Part shown: in pieces, positions 34,143 through 44,180 of the stretch
How positions within the stretch are numbered: the first letter of the stretch is position 1
Layout: every line of letters begins with the position of its first letter
Assembly: GCA_900169235.1 (NCBI GenBank)
Contig: FWCC01000154.1
Location: forward strand, 34,552 to 98,551
DNA: 64,000 bases
Direction of reading: 5' to 3'
DNA from: Zarea fungicola
Taxonomy: Eukaryota; Ascomycota; Sordariomycetes; Hypocreales; Cordycipitaceae
Translations under genes and position numbers: made by a program
Notes under the pieces: generated by a model
The model's input: only the letters and a program-made list of their open reading frames with translations
What the model was told of the DNA's origin: nothing
The model's database searches: none

Positions 34143-34894
34143 CTATGTAGTCTCAAACGTAGGACGCCCTTTGCTAGCCCATTCCTTGAAACTAATCTTT
34201 GCTACGCTCGGCATCTTTACCACAAGAGGCACTTCCTCGTCATTGTCCTTTCCCAAGACCTCTGCTTTGTGGATTAGGCTAACATGGTCCAGCTTCTCGA
34301 AACCGTACGATGTGAAAAGTTTGAAGCCATCCTTGGAGGCTTCTGTGTAGATGGGAACCTGCAGTTTGTCTGCCTGATCAATGCCCCAGTCTAAAAGCGT
34401 ACGACCAATGCCTCGTCGCTGGTAGTCAGGGTGAACCGCGATTGAAGTGAGATCTAACCAAGTCAGTACCACTGCAACAGCGCGACGGAGCAAAGGAAAA
34501 TGAAGGAAAACTCACAAATGTACTTGCTGTCACCAAACAGCTCAACTCTCATGTCCCACATGGGGTTGAAGATGGCCTCACACCGAGCCTTGTCCTCGCC
34601 CTCGAGCCATGGAATGCCGTCAGGCTTCTTGAAAGTACCCTCATCGCCTGGTTTCCAGTAAATCTCCCATGTGGCCATGCCCACAACGTTACCGGTTTCG
34701 GTGTCGACGCATTTTGTTGTGTAACTAATTGTGTCGTGGTTCCAATACGCAATGCTGCCTTTGGTGTGCGCAGGTCTGTCTACACCACCGGGAAATAGAA
34801 AATCGATGATGGGCTCATTGACAAATGCCGCGAACTGGACATCGTAAACGGCCTCAATATCGGCAATATGTGCCGGCAAGGTCACGAAGGGCAT
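34143..34894 (-). CDS. GNAT-family N-acetyltransferase
   Basis: Acetyl-CoA-dependent N-acetyltransferase, 229 residues. Exons 34894-34516 and 34453-34143; intron gtgagt...gttag joins KYIY to LTSIAVHP. The acetyl-CoA-binding motif A is clear: LTSIAVHPDYQRRGIGRTLL, with the Q/RxxGxG/A loop as RRGIGR. Motif B region: VPIYTEASKDGFKLFTSYGF. The N-terminal half (DVQFAAFVNEPIIDFLFPGG) is typical of fungal stand-alone GNATs related to small-molecule acetylation. No transmembrane or signal segment. Substrate unknown. Confidence 0.9.
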
Positions 34895-36144
34895 TTTTCC
34901 ACGATAGTACTTCGTAGATTGTTTGATTTTTCACTTATACGAGTTCCCGTTCGGCGGCTTTTTCATCACTTCTGCGGCGACAACGACTTATATATAGTCG
35001 TTCTACTCTGATGGTTATCAACTATGCTATTTTGATTGATAGACGCGATCTGCACTTGGTTGCGGGCTTAATAGATCCGCTTATGCTTAGATTGCAAAAT
35101 TTTTATCAATCAGCTGCAGCGGAAAATCCGGTGATCGGCAATTCCATGTCTTCATCCGACGCAATACCAAATAAATAATTACTTAACAATGTGGACCCGC
35201 GGAACAGTGCTGCTGCCGGAAAATGGTGGTGATTATGCGGATGTTAAGAATTAGCCCGCAGAGAGAAAGCCTCCGGTCCCAGGCCTGCTGTTCCAAACCA
35301 CGATTGATAAGATACTTATTGTAACTGCTGACTCAAGTCAAGCAGCGTATCCAGCGAAGCCTTTTCGAAGCCTGACTCCTGCTGCAGGCTTCCGTCGGGC
35401 AACAGCAAAGTCAACACAGGATTTTAAAGCAATTAATAAGGGAAGGAGTGTAATAACTAGGCAATCTCAACAGGGACGGCATGAGCAACCCAAATAAAAG
35501 CCTTTCCAAGAGCCTAGAAAGATCTAGGGCTTCTTAGCTAGGATCAAAGATTACACTTTAGAATACTTAACTAGTGATACTGTTGGTCCGTTCACAATGA
35601 CGCCATGATGCACAGGCGGTAGTTTTGGCTACCCTGCATTCCTGTGGTGCGCCGTCTTGGCACAATAAATATGATAAAATAATAATTAATATCCTAGCAA
35701 CATCCAAATTGAGCCAACTGTAGAGAGATTAGGCTGCGGCTTTTCATAAAAGCAAGCCCAGCGTCAGGCTGGCTAGTTCCTCGCAATGGTGGGCGATTTT
35801 GGCAGCTCCCAGGATGACGGCAAAATATGATGTTACTACATTCGCCAGCTGCTTTGCGCCACTGCGGCAACAACTTCCGAGCAGAGTGACATTTTGGCTT
35901 AATCTGTTGACGCTGCAGCCTCCTACTCCAGAACTTTTGTACGCGCCGTCATATACTCCGACAGACTGAGTAAAAGTACTTGATGACTGTGCTGTGCTTG
36001 TGTTCGCTGCGATAGGCATAAAGAGCAAGTATGATGCTGTCCATGGTGAAACGTAGTAATTTCGCCCGAAAATATTTTATTTAGTCTCTCATGGCGAGGG
36101 CTGAGAAAAATTTACTTCAAGTCTATCAGCATTAACACACAGCA
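34895..36144. other. Intergenic, AT-rich
   Basis: No supported gene. A minus-strand frame at 35744-36028 (94 codons, several Cys) begins at a non-ATG codon and was not accepted. Scattered AT-rich stretches at 35640-35740. Confidence 0.4.
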
Positions 36145-36850
36145 ATGTCTGACGGATATAGCCTCGAGCGCAAGGAGAGCCTACAGCCGCCAGCGAGACG
36201 CGCATTCTCCAAGAGCTCAATATTCCGGAGGATGACCTTGCGGAAGCCAAAGATATTGGCTTACAATACTCTGTTGCATACCTGGACGGTAAGTCATAAC
36301 TAACTCGGACCGCACTGGTTTGGCTGATTACCACGGCTCCTGTCACGATTTACATATCCCACAAATATGACTTCAACGTTGCCTCATCCGCCTTGCACTG
36401 CATGGCCGAGCTGTTGAGTACGTAGCAGAAATTATGTGTGTTGTTTCTACTAACCAGCGCAAGGCAATGACGGCATGTTGGATAACGGAGAAGAATATGA
36501 AGATGAAATTGCCGAACTGCGCATCTATGCTGCCATCATCTCGCACAACTCGCCGCATGCACCAGTGCGGGCCGTCACAGACAACAGTGACGACCCAGCC
36601 ATGCCGTGCTCAACCATACGTGCATGGTTCATTGGACTCTTTCTTGCGCTCATTCTCATGCTCCTCAATGATTTCTTCAGCGCTCGCTTCCCCACCATTA
36701 GCATCGGCACAAATGTCGCCCAGGCATATCCCATTGGAGTATCTCTTGACCGAAATTGTCTCTGTAGGATGTGATGGCATGGGTCGCTGTCCGTGGTTTG
36801 ATATGCCTGCGAGTGGAAGCTTCGGGCCGGGTGCCGGCGAGTTTGCTTGA
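36145..36850 (+). pseudogene. Relic of an OPT-family oligopeptide transporter N-terminus
   Basis: Encodes the cytosolic N-terminus and start of the first membrane segments of a fungal oligopeptide transporter. Recognisable blocks: ETRILQELNIPEDDLAEAKD (36195-36254), ISHKYDFN near 36353, and after an intron-like gap DGMLDNGEEYEDEIAEL, NSPHAPVRAVTDNSDDPAMP, CSTIRAWFIGLFLALILMLL and IGTNVAQAYPIG. The frame changes upstream of the first block (an in-frame TAG lies there), and after AYPIG the frame ends at 36774; a neighbouring frame carries a faint continuation (FDMPASGSFGPGAG) to 36850. The remaining roughly 600 residues of the transporter are absent. Confidence 0.75.
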
Positions 36851-38724
36851 GCGTTCTGTTTGAAAGGGGCTTTCGACCTAAAGCTGAAAAGTATGTGCGG
36901 GCGCCGTTTCGGACATCTCGGCGATATTAAATTGAGTCTTACAACATTATGCATTGATTGTTTGAAGTGAGAAGCCGACCTACAACGTGTCAGTTTTCTT
37001 GTCGGCTAGCTTCTTGCGCATCTCTGATAGTTGGTACAAAAATCGGTCCGAAACCCACGCAGCAGATTCCTCCTTCTTCATGCCATCACATTAAGCAATG
37101 AACCACAATGAAAGAGTATGAAAGCAAAAATTACGCCCCCAATGGCCCCGAAGGACAATTGAGCATGAGTCGACTCCACGCTGTGCAATGCAGGCCTCTC
37201 AGACTAGAGTCTCGTATTCATGATCTCGAGACACTGGAACAAGGTAAGTATGAAGAAGAAAGGAGAAAAAGAAGAGGAAAAGGGCGGAAGCAGGACGCGA
37301 ATATATAGGGGCTCACATGGGGCCCGTGCGCCGGCTTCTGCCTGGGGCTGCAATTCCAGGCACCAGCTTCTTAGTGTTACATGTGGGGGCCGCCGCTTGT
37401 GGCGGCCTCAAGACAGCCTCAAGACACTAGCTAGAATAGATAAAGAAGAATCACTTTACTACTTCTTACTACATATATCAACAATAAGAAAGGCAATAAG
37501 AAAGGCAGTAATTATAAACCCTACTAGCCATGTTAAGAGTAGTATATTGCCAATTCTAATAATAGCTACATTAGACTTAACTTCTATTAAGTTCTTAAAA
37601 CTAACGTTACAATAAAAATAATTTAGTTAAGTTGCCGATAAAATATTTTTAAATAATCATAAGACCTTTTTTATATGTGGGGCTAAAACGACTCTTGTGG
37701 TGTAAAAAGTGACCAAGGGGAGTGGCCGATGTTTAAGACTAAAGCCAACTGCTGAGACGAATGCTTTAATTCCTTTTTGTATAGACTAAATTATATTTCT
37801 ACCGAGACGAGAATTGCCATTCTTTTCATGCAAAATTCTGTCCAAAATGCCTGCTTCTGGCATCGTATCCCGTTTCGCTGCGGTTCTCGCTATTGGCAGT
37901 GGCTCTTTAATAGGGCTATGAAATCCGCGGCGTACGATCTCCGGCGCTTTAAATCATGGACAGCAGAAATTCGCTAGCTTGATCCATAAAGTCAGACTTG
38001 CCAAGCCTCTCGTTAATGGCGGGGGGCTTATGGAATACCTACTTGGAATGAAAACAAGACAAAACATAACAATAAGTAGCGCCAAGAGCTGTACATCGCC
38101 TTAAAGCGAAACTGCACCCCTGTACTACATACCATTAGGATAGGTTTGTGGTCTAGAACAGATCTAATCTCATGTGAAATTAGAGTTAATGGCATTATAC
38201 CTTGAATCCATGCATTTTTAGTAATTCATTTTAGTCATGTGGATTTGCATCTCCGACAGCCACTACTCCATGCTGCGTGCCATAGGAAGCAACATTCCAT
38301 CAGCGAGCCAGATGAGCCTCAGGCTTGATCTTTTAATAGATCTTTTCTATGACGCCTTGCCCACTTCCTATAGGATTCCAACGTTCTTTAGTAATGCTTC
38401 ATCATACAAACCGGCCAAATCAGGTCTAAATAACAATTCCTATACAAGAGAGTTTCATTTTCCTAGCAAGATGCAGTCTACTTTCCTTCAGCTTTTTTGC
38501 AGAGGCAGTATTGTGTCGAATTGGCAATTCTACTTTACTGGTCCAACGGCAACAAGGCGACATGGCCGATGAAATTGGCCTGGGAAGCGGTGATGAGATG
38601 TAGAATATTTCTTGGAAGCGTTTTAAGATGGTAGGGACAAGGGGCAAGGGGCAAGTTGATTCGAAATTGGACATGTATGTATTTGTTTTTAGAAGCTTGT
38701 TCCTTTGGTGAGACTATGAGTATA
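36851..38724. other. Gene-free accessory DNA
   Basis: No intact gene. Contains a purine-rich tract at 37245-37300 and a TA-rich block described separately. Short frames lack features. Confidence 0.4.
37430..37690. repeat. AT-rich, RIP-like block
   Basis: Roughly 260 bp with a sharp rise in A+T and many TpA steps against flanks of ordinary composition. This is what repeat-induced point mutation leaves in an old repeat copy. No element family could be recognised. Confidence 0.4.
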
Positions 38725-38880
38725 ACCGCGGTTCGGTTCGGTTCGACTATAGAGGAGAGACTATTAGTGCGGTTAGAAGAAACGAAATAAACCGCCGGTC
38801 CGGTTTGATCAATTTTGACGGACCGTTCGGCGTTAAGGCGGTTTAACGTATTTTTCGGACCGGTTACGCTATTAGGAGCC
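38725..38880. repeat. Cluster of CGGTT/AACCG motifs, possible hAT end
   Basis: Dense cluster of direct and inverted CGGTT-type motifs: a triple tandem CGGTT at 38729-38744, then AACCGCCGGTCCGGTTT at 38790-38806, GGACCGTTCGGCG at 38820-38832 and TTCGGACCGGTTA at 38854-38866. Such subterminal motif clusters are typical of hAT transposon ends and their short non-autonomous derivatives. No terminal inverted repeats or 8-bp target duplication were identified. Confidence 0.35.
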
Positions 38881-39375
38881 CTTGCTGTGACAGTTTCGTT
38901 CTACTTTAGCACTTGGTCTATACAAAGATAGAGCATTCCAGGTAATAATACTTCATAATCTAAGGAAAGGTACATCTAATAAGCAGCGCTAGGTATTAGG
39001 CAATCGCGAGGGAGGTATGCAGAGAGAGTGGCAGGCATGGCCGAAGAATGTTTCGATAGAGACAATGGTGCGGATTATGGGGCCCATGTAATCAATAGTC
39101 ATAAACGGACCGACTTTATCTAAGCAGGTGCTTAACCTTAACACTTGTAAGGAGCGAAGGAACCCTTATTATACAGCTTTAGCCAGTTATATAATTGAAA
39201 GGGCTGAAGCTAATATAAACTATTCAACAGCTAGAGTTCAAGAGACACCTAGTAGTAAAATCAGTTCTCACTACCTAATCCTCCTCCGTGTACCTAATCT
39301 TTCCGAAAGCTTGAGCGATGTAATCCATCGAAGATCGAGACATAACCCTCGACAAGCCCGCTGAGTAGCATTGCC

Positions 39376-39630
39376 TCACCAATCAGCAGCACTGCCTTCA
39401 TTGGTACCGGAACGTTTCCAATCGGCGGCGCTGCCTTCATTGGTACCGGAACGTTTCCAGTCGGCGGCACTGCCTTCATTGGTACCAGAACGTTTCCAGT
39501 CGGCGGCGCTGCCTTCATTGGTACCGGAGCGCTTCACATCTTGAATTGCAGCGTTCGAGTTATAAGCAGGCGTTGCGACACCAGTGGCTGCCAGAACCAA
39601 AGCCGGAGTGATTAACTTCGAGAACAACAT
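39376..39630 (-). CDS. Secreted Kex2-processed repeat peptide precursor
   Basis: An 84-residue single-exon precursor. Residues 1 to about 22 form a signal peptide (basic residue near the start, hydrophobic core ALVLAATGVA, cleavage likely near TPA). A short spacer (YNSNAAIQDV) follows, then four tandem units KRSGTNEGSAADW, each beginning with the Lys-Arg site cut by the Golgi protease Kex2; the last core ends directly at the TGA stop. Processing would release four identical 11-residue peptides SGTNEGSAADW. The layout is that of alpha-pheromone precursors, dikaritin RiPP precursors and other fungal Kex2-processed repeat proteins. The core lacks the WC...CW pattern of known Sordariomycete alpha-pheromones and any Cys. 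No UstYa-type tailoring gene is visible nearby. Function unknown. Confidence 0.85.
   Translation of the reverse strand: MLFSKLITPALVLAATGVATPAYNSNAAIQDVKRSGTNEGSAADWKRSGTNEGSAADWKRSGTNEGSAADWKRSGTNEGSAADW
39379..39534 (-). repeat. Four tandem 39-bp units
   Basis: Four head-to-tail 39-bp copies, each encoding KRSGTNEGSAADW. The copies differ at about eight positions (Lys AAG/AAA, Arg CGC/CGT, Ser TCC/TCT and AGC/AGT, Ala GCC/GCT twice, Asp GAC/GAT) and every difference is synonymous. Confidence 0.95.
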
Positions 39631-40132
39631 TTTTTTATTCCTTCTAGAGAAAAGACTTGGAAATGAGAGTTGCGGGTAAGGATGAAGTTTCTACTAGATA
39701 GTACGATAGAATGAGAGTCAGGATTGAGGCCAAATCCGATATGAATGTAGTCTTTTAAGGGATTTGGAAAATCGACTTAGCCTAATCAAGGTGCATAACA
39801 ACAAATGCCGGCATGAGTCATGTCCCTGATATTCCGTCATTTCATCAGCACTGTGCCTCATTAATTAATGCTAATGCGCCAAATAGAATTACGTCTCTCC
39901 ACCCTCTGTTTATAAGAGCCAAATTAGTATCCTATGGTCTATCCCAAATAGGTAAATGCATTGTTTCAGTGTTTCTAATTCTCTTGAACAATCATCTATC
40001 TATACACAGCAGCCCCTTGGTAAGCATCATGACTCGAGCGGGCCTGAGGGGGAAGAGCCAAACTATTTCCTAGTGCTCACGACTATTACAGGATCAACAC
40101 GAACAAGATCCAGTCAATTGGAGCGTAGTATA
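39631..40132. other. Upstream region of the peptide precursor
   Basis: Probable promoter of the minus-strand repeat peptide gene, ending at the Tc1-family insertion. No gene seen. Confidence 0.45.
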
Positions 40133-40171
40133 CAGTGGGTGGCAATAAGTATTTGACCCCTTCGAGGTCAC
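40133..40171 (+). repeat. Left terminal inverted repeat
   Basis: Begins CAGTGGGTGGCAATAAGTAT; 38 of 39 positions match the reverse complement of the right end. Confidence 0.95.
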
Positions 40172-40265
40172 TTTTTGGCCCACACAGCCACAGAGGCTAC
40201 CTAGTCTAACCACTTTTGATGTATTGTTATGATGCTGCTTTTAGTCCTATATTTTCTACCTTTTC

Positions 40266-41324
40266 CTAGTACTTTGTATACCACCCATTTGCCTTGAAAA
40301 TTGCCTCTACTCGACGGTCCATTGACTCACAAAGGCTCTCGTGGACCTCCTGACGAATGGTATGCCAAGCGATTTTGGCTGCCACAACTAGCCGGGCATG
40401 AGTATCAACAGTATCAGGTGCTAGTTGAAGCTCTGGAAATTTGCGATATATCTCACGCTTCATAAGAGACCATAGGTTCTCAATTGGGTTCAGGTCTGGC
40501 GAGTATGGTGGCCATACCATAGTCTCTATACCCATCTCTTCTAGTAGATTCCTCACAACTAAGGCGGTATGTACAGCTGCGTTGTCATGCATGAAGATAT
40601 CGGTTGACCGAATAAGGTCAGGAAGAATCGTTGAGTATAGCTCATATATACCATCTGAATCCACGTTGCCATCAAGTGCTACGAGATTTGACCTCTCGTC
40701 ATACCCAAAGGCGGCCCAAAACATCTGGCGTACTGTGCCCTGTGGCCCTCGTACAGCTACTTGCTGCTGCTCTAGCTGTTCTTTTGGCCTCAAGAAGGAC
40801 CATTCCTTACTGGCCCCTTGACCTCTCCGGACCATACACTCATCACTCCACTTGACTCGGCGCCAGTCAAGATCCTTATATTGAGTCGCCCAGGCTAGCC
40901 TAGCAGCTGCTTGCTGGGAATTGAGTCTCTGACGGCGAAGCTGCTGCCACTTCCGAAGGCCCTCATAGTACAGGAAGCCTCGGAGGGCACGCTCTTTGAC
41001 AGCGTGGTCAACTGAGGCTAGAAGGTCCTGGTGTGTTATTGTTGGTCGGTCTGAAATTTGGTCACGAATATGTTGCTTTTGGTCGTCAGAGAGCTTCTGA
41101 GGGGCCCCAGATCTTGAGAGACTAGCTTGATCACGTCGTATTTGTTCCTTAGCTAGTGTATATTTGATAGTGCTGAGAGGTATTTCTGGGTGCTGTTTGT
41201 GTATCTTTTTGGCTCCCCAGCGATTGACTTGGCGTAGCTCACAAATCCGAGCCCTCATCGTCACACTCAATTCAGGCCCTCTTCGACCCCCCATTATTAT
41301 GTAGAAGTCAAAAAAAGGGGTCAT
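40266..41324 (-). CDS. Tc1-family transposase (DD34E)
   Basis: 352 residues from the ATG at 41324, or 342 from the ATG at 41294 (MGGRRGPELS), which looks the better start. N-terminal helix-turn-helix DNA-binding region (MRARICELRQVNRWGAKKIH; second HTH around DLLASVDHAVKERALRGF). Catalytic triad: Asp in KWSDECM, Asp in IFMHDNAAVH, and Glu in SPDLNPIENLW. Thirty-four residues separate the second Asp from the Glu, the DD34E signature of the Tc1 group. No stop or frameshift interrupts it, so the protein is potentially active in excision and reinsertion of its own element. Confidence 0.95.
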   Translation of the reverse strand: MTPFFDFYIIMGGRRGPELSVTMRARICELRQVNRWGAKKIHKQHPEIPLSTIKYTLAKEQIRRDQASLSRSGAPQKLSDDQKQHIRDQISDRPTITHQDLLASVDHAVKERALRGFLYYEGLRKWQQLRRQRLNSQQAAARLAWATQYKDLDWRRVKWSDECMVRRGQGASKEWSFLRPKEQLEQQQVAVRGPQGTVRQMFWAAFGYDERSNLVALDGNVDSDGIYELYSTILPDLIRSTDIFMHDNAAVHTALVVRNLLEEMGIETMVWPPYSPDLNPIENLWSLMKREIYRKFPELQLAPDTVDTHARLVVAAKIAWHTIRQEVHESLCESMDRRVEAIFKANGWYTKY

Positions 41325-41400
41325 TTTGGTACTAAAAGCAGCGTACTAGAATAACCTAGTGACTACCTAAATAGGAATTAGTATAAGTGGGCTAGAAGAA

Positions 41401-41439
41401 GTGACCTCGTAGGGGTCAAATACTTATTGCCACCCACTG
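41401..41439 (-). repeat. Right terminal inverted repeat
   Basis: Inverted partner of 40133-40171; one mismatch; followed by TA. Confidence 0.95.
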
Positions 41440-41743
41440 TAAGGCTCAATCCTTCATAATGATAATGCTGAGACAAACTGCCAATGACCTAATTTGGCAG
41501 TAGGTCTACCGCCAATGTGGGACTCCGTTCCCTGCTTCCCGCCAATTCCGTTCGTCGTTGACCGTCGCACCACGACATATAAACACTCACCAAGTACTCT
41601 TAAGAAACTCACATTAACAGCCATATTATCGCAGCAAAAATCTTTAAAGGAAATATAAAGCATTCCTAAAATAATACCCTAATCTTATTCTGGCTATATT
41701 TATGTAATAATTTGATATTAAAAATCAAGTAGTATTTTCAAAC

Positions 41744-42114
41744 GGCTAATGTGTTTGCGAGTCTGGTGTTGTTCCACTCACCGACCATGACTCCTGGTGC
41801 GACGGCCTTTGTTTCCGGAAATGCCATGTACGAGCGGCTATCTCCGGAGGACAAAGAATTTGTGCGCTCAACGAAGGTCGAGTATGCGCCACACCCGTAC
41901 GTCTGGATGTCCAATGCTAAGTCCCGCTCTACCGGCCTCGGTCTCATTTCGAACTGCCGAAAATGTGTATGCGCACGACTGGGACGAGGGCGATTTTGTC
42001 ATCTTCCATAACCGTGGCCTTATCCATTTTGTTGTTGGTGCGTTTGCGCCAGACGAGCTGCGCCAGTTCAAGCAGTGCAACATTGCGGGTGGGAGTCTGC
42101 CCGTGGGACCCCAA
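41744..42114 (+). pseudogene. TauD/2-oxoglutarate dioxygenase C-terminal relic
   Basis: Decayed Fe(II)/2-oxoglutarate dioxygenase of the TauD/XanA-like fungal group. The first frame (41744 to about 41950) reads TMTPGATAFVSGNAMYERLS and EDKEFVRSTKVEYAPHPYVW; the second (about 41962-42114) reads NVYAHDWDEGDFVIFHNRGL and continues IHFVVGAFAPDELRQFKQCN. The second part holds the distal iron His (LIHFVVG). From memory of the family some 60 residues normally lie between these blocks; they are missing here and the frame changes at the junction, so an internal deletion is likely. No N-terminal half with the HxD pair is present. Confidence 0.75.
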
Positions 42115-42270
42115 GTATACACGGTGGCACCTCTTTCTTGTTTTGGTCGCGGGGATGTACATAGGGCTTTCTTGGCCCTATTGTAACATTGTTGCCTACT
42201 AGAGCCTTGTTACCTGCTGCAACAATGCTGCCTATCTGTTGATTACATATAGAGGCAATAGGCTAATCTT

Positions 42271-42402
42271 CTACGTAGAAATCAAGTGCTTCACTCTGTC
42301 TTTGGGTGCCTCCCCTTGACCGATTCCTCCAACAATGTTGCCTATGACTGCCTCATCCTCGCGTGGAGGAGGTAGCGGGTTGTCTGCCTTGACACAGCGC
42401 TC
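42271..42402 (-). pseudogene. Coding-like shard, possibly retroelement polyprotein
   Basis: A minus-strand frame reading DNPLPPPREDEAVIGNIVGG, then IGQGEAPKDRVKHLIST and a stop. The acidic, Pro-rich composition is like linkers in Copia-type polyproteins, but no catalytic domain is present. Identity uncertain. Confidence 0.25.
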
Positions 42403-43839
42403 CTACTAGTTAGTCCAAAAAGTCAGTCTGTTATCAGAGGACTAGACCGCTTGACTGTCTGTCACAGACCAGACTGTTGGCCCGTCAGCCATTGCCAGAC
42501 CGGACTGCAGACTGGACTGCAGTCCGGACCTTTAGTCTAAAACATAACATATGACTTATAGCCTTTACTATCTACCTCTGAGTTCTCCTAGGTTATTTCA
42601 ATCGTGTCTTGTACCGCACTGCTCTCGTCGTGCGGATGGATGCATCAGAGGGGCTGCACCGAACAGCCGTATCAACATAGCGACACTGGAATCCATCGGA
42701 TGGGGGATATCAAGGAGCTACTGACCCACGACCGTAAGCATTCCACAAGATTTAAGGCTTCAGCATGCATAGCTCCTGGCTGGTCGGCTACGGCAAACTT
42801 TGATTTCGAGAAGAGTCGTTCTGTCCCAGAAGACATAGAGGCAATGGACAACTTCAAAGTTGCGGTTGCCAGGCTTGCTGGTGGCACACCCAGACGACAG
42901 CCACCAACGCAAGAGCCAAAACTGGTTGCGTCAAAAAGCACCAAAGCTGTAGCTACAATCCCCGATTTGTGGCTGTTGGTGGGCCATCGCCAAACGCAGA
43001 TGCGAAACGGCGGCAACCGGTCAAGAGCCAAAGCGCAGCAAATGAACGGGGTGGAAAGCTGCTCGCTCGCCAAACGGACCAGCTGTTATGAAGCTGCTAG
43101 GCAGAAAAGTCACCAACTAACAACTTTATCCTATGTACAATGGCAGATAACTAGATCACTAGTGTCTTCACGGTCACAAAATTCCACCCCTTCACCACTA
43201 CAGCGGCTCCCACAAAGCCTTCAAAAAGTGCAAGCGAGTGTCGCTAGAGCCAACAAAACATAAAACAGTACCCATTTTCTTTGATAGTCTATTGCTCCTA
43301 GGCAGCTTTACTTATTTTATTGGCGGCACACATTACCGCACATAGTATTGCATGAGTGGCATCCATTTGTTGACTATCTATAGTGTCTTTCTGCAAAAGG
43401 TGGCTGTATTTCTAGAAACCCTTTTTTTTTTTGGAAAGAATTGTCTCTTGGAGGTCATTAGTCCAATGTCACTTTGTAATCTCCGGTGTATCATCGGCAA
43501 GCCATGTATCCATCAACAGAATTGTAGACTCCCAGAGACACCGTCTTGCAGACAAGACAGGCAGTCTGTTGAGTTTTAACCAATAATGTTAAACTGTGCC
43601 AGCAGTAGCAAAATCTTCTCTCACGGCCGCTCTCTGTGGCACGTTGCAGTTGGGTGAGAGAATACTACAACAAATAGCTCCCTTACTGCGCCCTCTAAGC
43701 AGCTACAGGGCATGCATCTCCGGGCCACGTTTTGCCTGGAGTAGTTGTGTCTTTCGTTTGCTGTCGATGTAAGCCGAGCATGCGGTGGAGAATACTGATC
43801 GCGGTTCTTTGAAAGAATTCATTACTGATCTTGGTGAAT

Positions 43840-44180
43840 TTTGATTCTTTTGTGTCTTATATAGCTTTTACGTATAATTCCCTAGGAGAGTAATATTAAT
43901 ACTTTTAGAGTATTTACCTACTGCCTCTAGAATATATCTTTCTATTTTTAGTTTTTATTTCTTAATATTAAATATTATAGAGAGCATTCTTAGAAACTTT
44001 CTCTTTAGTATAACGTCATTCTGTATAGCTTCCTTCGCTTTTTTCTTCACTGCACTAAGGAGCTTAACTGCACTCCCTACCAACAGCCAGATAATTAAGG
44101 TTTATATATTATAGACTTAAAGGCCTTATATTAAGTCATAGATACACCAAATATATTCTTGCCCCGACGATGTTGCCAGC
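43840..44180. repeat. AT-rich, RIP-like block
   Basis: About 340 bp of strongly TA-biased DNA between normal flanks, matching the other RIP-like blocks of this region. No element recognised. Confidence 0.4.

Larger units (their letters stand above)
40133..41439 (-). mobile_element. Tc1-family DNA transposon, apparently intact
   Basis: A 1307-bp element with 39-bp terminal inverted repeats (40133-40171 and 41401-41439) that differ at one position, flanked by TA on both sides (40131-40132 and 41440-41441), the Tc1/mariner target duplication. It carries one uninterrupted transposase gene. Near-identical ends and an open frame show a recent insertion, in contrast with the RIP-like DNA elsewhere in the region. 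Confidence 0.95.

Noticed and set aside
35744..36028. Cys-containing minus-strand frame considered as a secreted peptide
   Set aside because: No ATG giving a signal peptide in that frame; the nearby ATG reads a different frame.
39294..39518. Second repeat frame over the 39-bp repeats (KAAPPTGN-type)
   Set aside because: Alternate frame of the tandem repeat; lacks the signal peptide and is not preserved by the synonymous pattern.
42604..43263. 219-codon plus-strand frame
   Set aside because: Starts at GTG and shows no recognisable domain; it may be repeat debris but nothing supports a gene.
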